From: CAIWHR01 sp963717695
GTDB taxonomy: Bacteria > Pseudomonadota > Gammaproteobacteria > Burkholderiales > Casimicrobiaceae
DNA length: 64,000 nt
Assembly: GCA_963717695.1 (NCBI GenBank)
Contig: CAVQWR010000003.1
Span: 186,001-250,000, forward strand
Direction of reading: 5' to 3'
Both the position numbers and the translations under genes were made by a program. Under the pieces are notes generated by a model that saw only the letters and a list, made by a program, of their open reading frames with translations, ran no database searches and was not told the DNA's origin. Shown here one piece after another: positions 56,150 through 64,000 of this stretch (its first letter is position 1; each line of letters starts with the position of its first letter).

Positions 56150-56944
56150 ATGGCAAGCTTTCCACCCCCGCTGTCCCCGACCCCTGCACGGCCCGATTCG
56201 AACGCGCGCCCCGCGGGCGGCGCGACGGTCGCCGCCGGACGCGGCGTCGAATGGTGGAGCGAAGGCTGGCGCTACTTCACCGCCTCGCCGGTCGAATGGA
56301 TCGTCACGATGATCGTGTTCGCCGGCATCAGCATCGGCGTCACGCTGGTTCCGGTGCTCGGCCAGTTTGCGTCAATGCTGCTGACGCCCATCCTGATCGG
56401 CGGCGTGATGCTCGGCTGCCGCGCCCAGCAGCGCGGCGGCAAGCTCGCGATCGGCGATCTCTTCGCCTGCTTTTCCAACGACCGCCTGACACCGCTCCTG
56501 ATCGTCGGACTCGTCTATCTCGCGGGGTGGTTCGTGATCTGGGTCGTGACGCTCGCATTGGTGGTCGCCGTCGTCGGCGTCGGCAGCGTCGGGACGCTGA
56601 TGTCAGGCGAAGCACTGGAAACCGGCCTCGGTGCGCTGGCGGCATTCAGCCTCGGCACGATCCTCGTCGTTCTCATCGCGCTGACGCTGGTCACGCTGCT
56701 GCTGATGGCATTCTGGTATGCCCCGGCGCTGGTGACGCTGCGCGGCGATGAGCCCGTCGCCGCAATGAAGACAAGCTTCCGCGCCTGCCTCGCCAATTTC
56801 ATGCCGCTGCTCGTGGTCTACGCGTCGCTCGGCGTGCTGTTCGCGATCGTCGCGACCATCCCGATCGGTCTCGGCTGGTTCGTGCTGATGCCGGTGTCCG
56901 CGGCGTCGCTCTACGCGAGCTACCGCGACATCTTCGGCGACTGA
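56150..56944 (+). CDS. BPSS1780 family membrane protein
   Basis: 264 residues with six predicted helices between about 50 and 255. RGVEWWSEGWRYFTASPVEWI precedes the first helix (as RGVEWWSEGWRYF and TASPVEWI); the paired FWYAPALVTLRGDEPVAAMK and the ending SLYASYRDIF are family marks also seen in the second copy at 62.7-63.5 kb. Function unknown. ATG at 56150 preferred (GGAGA upstream) over one at 56111. Confidence 0.8.
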   Translation: MASFPPPLSPTPARPDSNARPAGGATVAAGRGVEWWSEGWRYFTASPVEWIVTMIVFAGISIGVTLVPVLGQFASMLLTPILIGGVMLGCRAQQRGGKLAIGDLFACFSNDRLTPLLIVGLVYLAGWFVIWVVTLALVVAVVGVGSVGTLMSGEALETGLGALAAFSLGTILVVLIALTLVTLLLMAFWYAPALVTLRGDEPVAAMKTSFRACLANFMPLLVVYASLGVLFAIVATIPIGLGWFVLMPVSAASLYASYRDIFGD

Positions 56945-57040
56945 CGGGGCACGCTCCGGATCGGCTTCTCGGCCCGAAAGTTATCGCAAGGCGTGGAGAT
57001 GACTTGCGGCCTCCGCCTCGGTTGAATCAGGCGAACGTCG

Positions 57041-57590
57041 CGTCGTCGGCCTCATGCGTCGACTCGCCTTGGTCGTATCCCCGCGCTCCGCGCGGTTCGG
57101 CCTCCACCACGGTCGAAATACGCGAGCGTCGCGTCGTCGGCCTCCGAGCGCGACTCGCGCATGCTCGCATCCCCGCGCTCGGCGCGGGGCCCCTGCTCGC
57201 CGCTCGCGCGCTCCCCCTGCTCCCGGGCTCGCGCCTCGGCCTCCGCAACTGTCCAGGTTCACGGACGCCGCGTCGTCGGCCTCATGCGTCGACTCGCCTT
57301 GGTCGCATCCCCATTCGCTTCGCGCATGGGGCCCCTGCTCCCGGGCTCGCGCCTCGGCCTCCGCAACTGTCCAGGTTCACGGACGCCGCGTCGTCGGCCT
57401 CATGCGTCGACTCGCCTTGGTCGCATCCCCATTCGCTTCGCGCATGGGGCCCCTGCTCCCGGGCTCGCGCCTCGGCCTCCGCAACTGTCCAGGTTCACGG
57501 ACGCCGCATCGTCGGCCTCATGCGTCGACTCGCCTTGGTCGCATCCCCATTCGCTTCGCGCATGGGGCCCCTGCTCCCGGGCTCGCGCCG
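57041..57590. repeat. Tandem 118-base repeat array downstream of polA
   Basis: Near-identical units start at 57271, 57389 and 57507 (the last truncated at about 57590), exact period 118. Degenerate units precede them at about 57041 and 57132. Each complete unit carries the palindrome CCCCATTCGCTTCGCGCATG followed by GGG, a roughly 10-base-pair stem with a TTC loop, and CTGCTCCCGGGCTCGCGCCT. 118 is not a multiple of three, and the plus-strand open frames through the array are an accident of composition. The interval 56945-57590 holds no gene. Confidence 0.9.
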
Positions 57591-60359
57591 CTAGTGCGCG
57601 CGTTCCCAGTTGGGACCCACGCCGACGTCGACCACCAGCGGCACCGCGAGCTGCGCGACGCCGGTCATGTGACCCGGCAGCTCCGCACGCACGCGCGCTT
57701 CCTCGTGCGCCGGCACCTCCAGCACCAGCTCGTCGTGCACCTGCAGCACGAGGCGCGTGTCCATGTGCTCACGGTCGAGCCATGACTGCACGGCGATCAT
57801 CGCGAGCTTGATGAGATCGGCGGCAGTGCCCTGCATCGGAGCGTTGATCGCCGCGCGCTCGGCACCGGCGCGGCGCGGCCCGCCCGCGGCCTTGATGTCG
57901 GGCAGCCACAGCCTGCGCCCGAAGATCGTCTCGACGAAGCCGTTGTCGCGCGCGAACTCGCGCGTGTGCTGCATGTATTCCGCAACACCCGGGTACCGCT
58001 GGAAATACTTGTCGATGAACTGCTGCGCCGCGGCGCGCTCGATGCCGAGCTGCTGCGCGAGCCCGAACGCGCCCATCCCGTAGATCAGGCCGAAGTTCAC
58101 CGCCTTGATGTAGCGGCGCTGGTCGGGCGTCACCTCGGCGACGGGCACGCCGAAGATGTCCGCCGCGGTCGCCTTGTGGATGTCCGCGCCCTCGTGGAAC
58201 GCCTTCACCAGCGCCGCGTCGCCCGAGAGATGCGCCATGATGCGAAGCTCGATCTGCGAATAGTCGGCGGACACGAGCACGTTGCCGGGCGGCGCGATGA
58301 ACGCCTCGCGGATGCGGCGGCCTTCGGGCGTGCGCACGGGAATGTTCTGCAGGTTGGGGTCGCTCGACGCGAGCCGTCCCGTCACCGCGGTCGCCTGGCT
58401 GAAGGTCGTGTGCACGCGTCCGGTCGCGCGATTCACCATCTGTGGCAGCTTGTCGGTGTAGGTCGACTTCAGCTTCGACAGCGCGCGATGCTCGAGCAGC
58501 ACCTTCGGCAGTGGATAGTCCGCGGCGAGCTCGTTGAGGACGTCCTCGTCGGTCGACGGCTGGCCGGTGGCCGTCTTGCGCACGACGGGCAGGTTCATCT
58601 TCTGGAACAGGATCTCGCCCAGCTGCTTCGGCGAGGCGAGATTGAACGGCTGACCGGCAAGGCCGAAGGCCTTTTCCTCGAGCGCCAGCACCTTCGCGGC
58701 AAGCTCGCTGCTCTGTGCTGCAAGCAGTCCCGCGTCCAGCATGATGCCGTTGCGCTCCATGCGGAACAGCACCTCGCGCACGGGAAGCTCGATCGTCGTG
58801 TAGACATGCTCGAGCTTCGCGTCCGCGGCGACCTGCGGATAGAGGTGCCGATGCAGCTGCAGCGTGATGTCGGCGTCCTCGGCGGAGTATGCGGTCGCCT
58901 CCTCGATGCCGACCTGATCGAAGCCGATCTGCTTCGCGCCCTTGCCGGCGACCTCCGCATACGTGATCGTCTTCACGCCGAGATGACGCCACGCGAGGTT
59001 GTCCATGTCGTGCGGCCGGTGCGCTTCGAGCACGTACGATTCCAGCAGCGTGTCGTGGGCAACGCCGCGCAGCGTCAGTCCGTGATTCGCGAGCACGTGC
59101 TCGTCGTACTTGACGTTCTGCCCGAGCTTCCGGCGCTCCGGATCGGCAAACCACGGCGCGAGCCGCGCGAGCGTCGCGTCGAACGGCAATTGTTCGGGCG
59201 CGCCGGGATAGCGGTGCGCCAGCGGGACGTAGCACGCGCGGCCCGGCTCGACGGAAAACGAGAGCCCCACGATCTGCGCCTGCATCGGGTCGAGGTTCGT
59301 GGTTTCCGTATCGAAGCAGACGAGGTCCGCGCGCCGGATGAGATCGAGCCAGCGGACGAGGGCGGCCTCGTCGCGGACGGTTTCGTAATGCCGCGGGACC
59401 GGTGCCGGTGCCGGCGCGGCACGCTCGCTTCCCTCGGGAGGCGCAAACGAACGCATGTCCTGCCGCGACGCGCGGTCGGCGATCGCAGCGCCCGCATCCG
59501 GCGCCGGGCTGCCGGCATCGACGTCGCGCAGCCACGACTTGAACTCGAAGCGGTCGTAGAGCGAGCGCAGCTTGTCCTTCTCAGGCGCACGCGGCGCGAG
59601 ATCGGCAAGGCGTGAGCGGCAATGTGCAATCGGACTTGACGGTGAGAAGCTGCTTGCCCCGTCGGCAGCCATCCGCACCGTGGCGCGGAGGTTCTCGCCG
59701 ACGACGCCGGGAATCTCGGCGGCGTGCGCGACCACCCCGTCGAGCGTGTCGTATTGCGTGAGCCATTTCGCGGCGGTCTTCGGACCGACCTTCGGCACGC
59801 CAGGAACGTTGTCGACTGCATCGCCGGTGAGCGCGAGGAAATCGAGCACCTGGTCGGGCCGCACGCCGAATTTCGCGAGCACGCCCTTCTCGTCGAGCGT
59901 CTCGTTGCTCATCGTGTTGACGAGCGTGACGCCCGGGCGCACCAGCTGGGCGAGGTCCTTGTCGCCGGTGGAAATGAGGCAGTCGACGCCGGCAGCGGTT
60001 GCCTGCGCGGCCAGCGTGCCGATGACGTCGTCGGCTTCGACGCCGTCGATCATCAGGAGCGGCCATCCGCTCGCGCGCACGAGGTCGTGCAGCGGCTCGA
60101 TCTGGCGCACGAGATCGTCCGGCATCGGCGGCCGGTTCGCCTTGTAGGCGGGATACCACGCATCGCGGAAGGTCTTGCCCGGCGCGTCGAACACGACGGC
60201 GAAGTAGTCGGGCTTCTCGTCTTCGGCTATCCTGCGCAGCATCGAGACGACGCCGCGCAGCGCGCCGGTCGGCTCGCCGCGCGAGGTCCGCAGGTCGGGC
60301 AGCGCGTGGAACGCGCGATACAGGTACGACGACCCATCCACCAGCACGAGTTGAGCCAT
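57591..60359 (-). CDS. polA: DNA polymerase I
   Basis: 922 residues as given. 5'-3' exonuclease domain (residues 1-290: LVLVDGSSYLYRAFHALP, GVEADDVIG, STGDKDLAQLV), 3'-5' proofreading domain (near 350, CFDTETTNLDP with the DxE pair; DADITLQLHRHLYP) and polymerase domain: motif A VSADYSQIELRIMAHLSGD, motif B RRYIKAVNFGLIYGMGAFG, motif C LVLQVHDELVLE. Between 59695 and 59595 three single-base insertions scramble about 30 residues yet restore frame; corrected, it reads WLPTGKQLLTVKSDCTLPL. ATG at 60359 overlaps the ATG of the divergent LOG gene. Confidence 0.93.
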   Translation of the reverse strand: MAQLVLVDGSSYLYRAFHALPDLRTSRGEPTGALRGVVSMLRRIAEDEKPDYFAVVFDAPGKTFRDAWYPAYKANRPPMPDDLVRQIEPLHDLVRASGWPLLMIDGVEADDVIGTLAAQATAAGVDCLISTGDKDLAQLVRPGVTLVNTMSNETLDEKGVLAKFGVRPDQVLDFLALTGDAVDNVPGVPKVGPKTAAKWLTQYDTLDGVVAHAAEIPGVVGENLRATVRMAADGASSFSPSSPIAHCRSRLADLAPRAPEKDKLRSLYDRFEFKSWLRDVDAGSPAPDAGAAIADRASRQDMRSFAPPEGSERAAPAPAPVPRHYETVRDEAALVRWLDLIRRADLVCFDTETTNLDPMQAQIVGLSFSVEPGRACYVPLAHRYPGAPEQLPFDATLARLAPWFADPERRKLGQNVKYDEHVLANHGLTLRGVAHDTLLESYVLEAHRPHDMDNLAWRHLGVKTITYAEVAGKGAKQIGFDQVGIEEATAYSAEDADITLQLHRHLYPQVAADAKLEHVYTTIELPVREVLFRMERNGIMLDAGLLAAQSSELAAKVLALEEKAFGLAGQPFNLASPKQLGEILFQKMNLPVVRKTATGQPSTDEDVLNELAADYPLPKVLLEHRALSKLKSTYTDKLPQMVNRATGRVHTTFSQATAVTGRLASSDPNLQNIPVRTPEGRRIREAFIAPPGNVLVSADYSQIELRIMAHLSGDAALVKAFHEGADIHKATAADIFGVPVAEVTPDQRRYIKAVNFGLIYGMGAFGLAQQLGIERAAAQQFIDKYFQRYPGVAEYMQHTREFARDNGFVETIFGRRLWLPDIKAAGGPRRAGAERAAINAPMQGTAADLIKLAMIAVQSWLDREHMDTRLVLQVHDELVLEVPAHEEARVRAELPGHMTGVAQLAVPLVVDVGVGPNWERAH

Positions 60360-61083
60360 GGCAGCGACCAGCAAGATTCCGGAACTTGTCGATCCGCAGG
60401 CGATGTACACATCGAACGGGCAGGAAGCCTGGCGGGTGCTGGGGATTATGGCAGAGTTCGCCGCCGCGACGGAGCGGCTGCGCGGACTGCGCCCCGCCGT
60501 CTCGCTGTTCGGCAGCTCGCGCGTGAAGCGGGGTCATCCGTATTACGCGAAGACGGAAAGGATTGCGCGGCTGCTGTCGGATGCCGGGTTCACGGTGATC
60601 TCGGGCGGCGGCCCGGGACTCATGGAAGCCGCGAACCGAGGCGCGTTCGCGGGGCGCTCGCCGTCGATCGGCCTCAACATCGTGCTGCCGCACGAGAAGG
60701 GCGGCAACGAGTTCCAGGACGTGAGCTTCGACTTCCGCTACTTCTTCGCGCGGAAGATGATGTTCGTGCGCTGGGCGTCCGCATACGTGGTGATGCCCGG
60801 CGGATTCGGCACGCTCGACGAGCTTTCCGAGTGCCTGACACTGGTGCAGACCGGCAAGGCGCGGAGGATTCCGATCATCCTCGTCGGCCGCGAATTCTGG
60901 CAGGGGCTGCTCGACTGGGCGCGGCACGCGCTTGCCGGCGAGGGGATGATCGACGCCGCCGACCTCGATCTGCTGCAGGTGATCGAGGAGCCCGAAGCGA
61001 TCGTCGAGGCGATCTTCAAGTTCTACGAGAACATCGGGTTCCAGCCGACGCGCGCCGAGCGCGAGCGCATGCTGAATCTCTGA
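60358..61083 (+). CDS. LOG family protein (cytokinin riboside phosphate phosphoribohydrolase-like)
   Basis: 241 residues. Rossmann-like LOG/TIGR00730 family: AVSLFGSSRVKRGHPYY near 47, TVISGGGPGLMEAANRGAF near 78 and the catalytic-site AYVVMPGGFGTLDELSE near 142. LOG enzymes release the base from nucleoside 5'-monophosphates; the role in bacteria is often unclear. The first ATG (60358) overlaps the polA start in CCATGG. The second methionine (60403, MYTSNGQEAWRVLGIMAEF) is an equally good or better start by family length. Confidence 0.86.
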   Translation: MAATSKIPELVDPQAMYTSNGQEAWRVLGIMAEFAAATERLRGLRPAVSLFGSSRVKRGHPYYAKTERIARLLSDAGFTVISGGGPGLMEAANRGAFAGRSPSIGLNIVLPHEKGGNEFQDVSFDFRYFFARKMMFVRWASAYVVMPGGFGTLDELSECLTLVQTGKARRIPIILVGREFWQGLLDWARHALAGEGMIDAADLDLLQVIEEPEAIVEAIFKFYENIGFQPTRAERERMLNL

Positions 61084-61214
61084 GCGCGGGTACAGCGAAA
61101 CGGCAGCCGCGCGCGACGCACGCGACGCCATCGCGATTGTCGAAGCCGATGGAGGCGCCGGCACGCGACCGCAGGGCCTCCCTCTGCTAGAATTGACCCT
61201 CTCCGGATACTGAA

Positions 61215-61637
61215 ATGAACCGCTCGCCCGCCCTGATCTGCGCCGGTCTTTGCATCCTGCTGGCGACAGCAGGCGCCGCCGCGCAGAACGCCGCGCCCCC
61301 GCCGCTGCCCGCGGCGGCACCGCTGCCTCCCGTTGCGCCGCCTGCCGCGGCAAAGTCGCAGGCGACGCCGCAGAAGCTCGAGCCGTTGCCGGAAATACCG
61401 CCGCCGGAAGGTGCGGGCGACGCCGATTTCGAGCCTCAGGTCACCGTCACGCAAAGGAACGGTGACAAGATCGAGGAGGCGCGCAACAACGGCGCGCTGG
61501 TCTGGATCAAGGTGACGCCGCGCACCGGCGTGCCGTACTACCTCATTCCCACCGGACACGGCGCGAACACGTATGTGCGCGCGAACAGCCTCGACACGGC
61601 GCTCAGCGTCCCGATGTGGCAGCTGTTCAGCTGGTGA
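61215..61637 (+). CDS. DUF2782 exported protein
   Basis: 140 residues. Signal peptide (1-23, ending GAAAQ), a Pro/Ala-rich linker (about 24-70) and a small C-terminal domain with VTVTQRNGDKIEEARNNGAL and TPRTGVPYYLIPTG, characteristic of DUF2782. The family sits between polA and thrB in many betaproteobacteria. Function unknown; the linker suggests a periplasmic domain held away from the membrane or an anchor. Confidence 0.85.
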   Translation: MNRSPALICAGLCILLATAGAAAQNAAPPPLPAAAPLPPVAPPAAAKSQATPQKLEPLPEIPPPEGAGDADFEPQVTVTQRNGDKIEEARNNGALVWIKVTPRTGVPYYLIPTGHGANTYVRANSLDTALSVPMWQLFSW

Positions 61638-61694
61638 GCCGGAGGAACGCGGCCCGCCCACGCAGTATGGCGCCGACGCGCGCCGCGAACCGAC

Positions 61695-62685
61695 ATGTCC
61701 GTCTACACACCCGTCTCGACTGAGGAACTCGACGCCTGGCTTGCGCGCTATGCGGTGGGATCGCTCGTCGAGCAGTCGCCGATCGCGTCCGGGATCGAGA
61801 ACACCAATTACTTCGTGACGACGGCGAAGGGCCGCTACGTGCTGACGCTCTACGAGCGCCTGCCCGCGGAAGAGCTGCCGTTCTATCTCAACCTGATGGC
61901 GCATCTCGCGCGCGCCGGCGTCGAGGCCCCCGCCCCGATTCCGGATCGCACCGGCGCGCTCTTCAGCGTCCTCAACGGCAAGCCGGCCGGGCTCGTGGTC
62001 CGCGTCGATGGCACGCCAGATCGACGCGCCCGACGTCCCGCATTGCGCCGCAGTTGGCGCGGCGCTCGGCCGGCTGCACGTCGCGGGGGCCACGTACCGT
62101 CCGCGACTCACCAACCGGCGCGGCCCGGGATGGTGGCGGCAGGCCGCGCGCGCGGTGCGGCCATTCCTCGATCCGGAGCAGAACGAGCTCCTCGCCGCCG
62201 AGCTCAGGTTCCAGGCGGGCTTCGGCAAAGGCAAGCTGCCGCGGGGCGCGATACACGCGGATCTCTTCTGCGACAACGTGCTGTTCGTCGGCGACCGCGT
62301 GTCGGGCATCATCGACTTCGGCTTCGCGGCGACCGATTTTCTCGCCTACGATCTCGCGATCACCGTCAACGACTGGTGCATTGCCGACGGCGGCGATGCG
62401 AGCGGAGAGCTCGTGCCGGAGCTCGTCGCCGCACTGATCGGCGGCTATCAGGGCGTGCGCGCGCTCAATGCCGACGAGCGCGCACAGTGGGGCGCGCTGC
62501 TCCGGGCGGCGGCGCTGCGCTTCTGGCTGTCGCGCCTCTACGATCTCAATCTGCCACGCCCGGGCGAGCTGATCCACGCCCACGATCCGGCGCACTTCGA
62601 GCGCATCCTGCGCGACCGGATCGCGCACCCGGCGCGCCTGCCCGAGTCGGCCGCTGCGATTCCTTCGGCCGGAGCCGCGCCGTGA
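61695..62685 (+). CDS. thrB: Homoserine kinase (ThrB, APH-fold type), frameshifted
   Basis: Phosphorylates homoserine in threonine synthesis. The N-terminal part (MSVYTPVSTEELDAWLARY, GSLVEQSPIASGIENTNYF as parts GSLVEQSPIAS and GIENTNYFV, ERLPAEELPFYLNLMAHLA) and the C-terminal part (PHCAAVGAALGRLHVAG, GAIHADLFCDNVLFVGD with the catalytic Asp, GIIDFGFAATDFLAYDLAI) are in different frames. Deleting one base near 62008 gives DGRQIDAPDVPHC and about 329 residues. This is the aminoglycoside-phosphotransferase-like class typical of betaproteobacteria. Confidence 0.9.
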
Positions 62686-63521
62686 GCGCCGGACCAGACG
62701 ACATCGCGTTCGTCCGTCAACCCGGCTCGCGCGGCATCCTCTGGCTGCGCCAGGCTTTCGCGATGCTGAAGGCGGCGCGTGCGCAGTGGCTGTCGCTCGT
62801 GCTCGCGTTCTATTTCATCCAGCTCATCGTCGGACTCATTCCCTACGCCGGGCCGATCGCGATGATGGTGCTGCGGCCGGTCTTCACCGTGGGCTTCCTC
62901 GCCGCGGCGTGGACGCAGGAACGCGGCGGCACGCCGTCGCTCGCGCATCTCGTGCGCGGCTTCCGCGCGAACCTCGGCGCGCTGATCCCGATCGGCGTGT
63001 TCCTGCTCCTTGGAACGCTCGTCGCCGTGCTCGCGAGCATTCCGTTCGACGGCGGCGCGCTGGTCGACGCGATCAAGTCCACCGAATCCACCGAGGAGGC
63101 GCTGCCCAACCCGAAAGTCCAGCTGGGCATGCTCGCGTCGATCGCGTTCGCGCTGCCGGTCGTGGCCGCTGCCTGGTTCGCGCCCGCGCTCGTCGTGTTC
63201 AACAACTGCGGCACCCTGCGTGCACTCGCGACGAGCCTCAGGGCCGTGTTCGCGAACTGGAAGCCGCTTGCCGTGTACGGACTCATCGTCGCGCTCTATG
63301 GCGCGGTGTTCCCGGCCATGGGGATCGCTCTCATCGCCTCGCTGCTGCCGGAGGCCGCGGCGCGCATCGCGGTCGTCCTGACGATCGTGCCCTACGTCTT
63401 CGTCTTCATCACGGTGCAGACGATTTCCGACTACGTGAGCTACCGCGACATCTTCCATCCCGACGCGAGTGCGCCGATCGCCGCCGCGCCCGATCCCGGC
63501 GCCGGAGCCGGCGCGCCGTAA
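62682..63521 (+). CDS. BPSS1780 family membrane protein (second copy)
   Basis: 279 residues with six predicted helices (about 28-250). Shares with the copy at 56.1-56.9 kb the WFAPALVVFNNCGTLRA loop and the YVSYRDIFH ending. The initiator is GTG at 62682, whose last bases overlap the thrB stop (GTGA), so it is coupled to thrB. Family function unknown; gene order thrB-BPSS1780-uvrD is conserved. Confidence 0.83.
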   Translation: MSAGPDDIAFVRQPGSRGILWLRQAFAMLKAARAQWLSLVLAFYFIQLIVGLIPYAGPIAMMVLRPVFTVGFLAAAWTQERGGTPSLAHLVRGFRANLGALIPIGVFLLLGTLVAVLASIPFDGGALVDAIKSTESTEEALPNPKVQLGMLASIAFALPVVAAAWFAPALVVFNNCGTLRALATSLRAVFANWKPLAVYGLIVALYGAVFPAMGIALIASLLPEAAARIAVVLTIVPYVFVFITVQTISDYVSYRDIFHPDASAPIAAAPDPGAGAGAP

Positions 63522-63527
63522 CGCGCG

Positions 63528-64000
63528 CTACGCGGCCTCGAGGCGCGCGTAGTCGAGCGCCAGCCATTTGACGCCGGCGTCGCGGAAATTGACCTGCACG
63601 CGTGCGTCGGCGCCGCGGCCTTCGGCGTCGATGATGATGCCGAGACCGAACTTCGCGTGGCGCACGCTCTGCCCGATGCGCCAGGCCGGCGCGCCGCTTT
63701 CCGCGGGCGCCGCGGTTGCGCGGCACGTCGCGGGCCGTGGGCGTGGCGCCCAGTGCGCCCCATTCCGACGTGTCGAAATCGATGGCGCGCGACGCGTAGC
63801 GCCGCTGCGGCGACAGCCACTGGACGAGCTCGCGCGGGATCTCGTCGACGAAACGCGAAGGAATGTTGTAGCGGACCTGACCGTGCAGCATCCGGCTCTG
63901 CGCGTGCGTGAGATAGAGGCGGCGCCGGGCGCGCGTGATCGCGACGTACATGAGGCGCCGCTCCTCCTCGACGCCGTCGAATTCGGAAAGGCTGTTCTCG
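63528..64000 (-). CDS. uvrD: DNA helicase II UvrD, 3' part, frameshifted; continues beyond window
   Basis: C-terminal fragment of a superfamily 1 helicase. Motif VI region: MYVAITRARRRLYLTHAQSRML near 63890-63951 (as MYVAITRARRRLY and LTHAQSRML), then LVQWLSPQRRYASRAIDF. After one extra base near 63712 it continues WRIGQSVRHAKFGLGIIIDAEG and ends VKWLALDYARLEAA. The VRHAKFGLG/VNF block is the tudor-like tail of UvrD that contacts RNA polymerase, separating it from Rep at 6.4-8.4 kb. The start lies outside the window. Confidence 0.88.
   Translation of the reverse strand, partial: RTAFPNSTASRRSGASCTSRSRAPGAASISRTRRAGCCTVRSATTFLRVSSTRSRASSSSGCRRSGATRRAPSISTRRNGAHWAPRPRPATCRATAAPAESGAPAWRIGQSVRHAKFGLGIIIDAEGRGADARVQVNFRDAGVKWLALDYARLEAA

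Noticed and set aside
57004..57811. Overlapping plus-strand frames made of a repeated Ser/Arg-rich peptide after polA
   Set aside because: The DNA period (118) is not a multiple of three, so the frames are just the tandem repeat read without stops; no ribosome site.

Overview
The window is a GC-rich chromosomal segment of a betaproteobacterium. Three things point there: the gene orders rplM-rpsI-argC-DUF6776-bactofilin-erpA-anmK-M23-tyrS and polA-DUF2782-thrB-BPSS1780-uvrD, the AlgZ/AlgR pair beside argH, and a SoxYZAXB thiosulfate-oxidation operon. No rRNA, tRNA, CRISPR array, prophage or complete insertion sequence was seen. The only transposon trace is a transposase C-terminal remnant at about 4.75-4.91 kb.

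Layout. 0-2 kb: two tandem cyclophilins and lpxH. 2-5 kb: a less GC-rich stretch with an unknown gene, a PsiF-repeat protein, and a Cys/Met-metabolism PLP enzyme controlled by an apparent SAM-II riboswitch with its own promoter and terminator. 5-15 kb: a flavin disulfide oxidoreductase, Rep helicase, ApaH, PlsC, a PfkB kinase, AlgR/AlgZ and ArgH. 15-25 kb: SemiSWEET, a dehydrogenase, OsmC, a candidate small RNA, L13/S9, ArgC, bactofilin, ErpA, RIO kinase, AnmK, M23 peptidase and TyrRS. 25-33 kb: an HbpS-like protein, soxBXAZY (leftward), a DUF1190/YgiC-like/DUF350 cassette and an exported intradiol dioxygenase. 33-45 kb: SpeD/SpeE diverging from a carbon-metabolism cluster (tkt, gap, pgk, pyk, fba) that carries a sulfotransferase and DUF6356 pair in its middle. 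45-52 kb: pcaI-pcaJ-pcaF of the beta-ketoadipate pathway, a hemerythrin, a LivJ-type binding protein and a threonine-dehydratase-like enzyme. 52-57.6 kb: groES-groEL under a CIRCE operator, and two separate tandem-repeat arrays, each just downstream of a leftward gene (groEL, polA). 57.6-64 kb: polA, LOG protein, DUF2782, thrB, BPSS1780 protein and the 3' end of uvrD.

Together the genes suggest a free-living bacterium that oxidises thiosulfate (no SoxCD is seen here), runs glycolysis/gluconeogenesis or a Calvin-type cycle, degrades aromatics through 3-oxoadipate, and makes spermidine.

Caution on the sequence. Many conserved genes (apaH, plsC, argC, anmK, the M23 gene, soxB, soxX, tkt, gap, polA, thrB, uvrD) are frameshifted. 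Nearly every junction I could resolve is repaired by removing one base. Such a strong insertion bias, clustered in a few stretches, looks more like consensus sequencing error than gene decay. I therefore list these genes over their full extent as CDS and give the break points.
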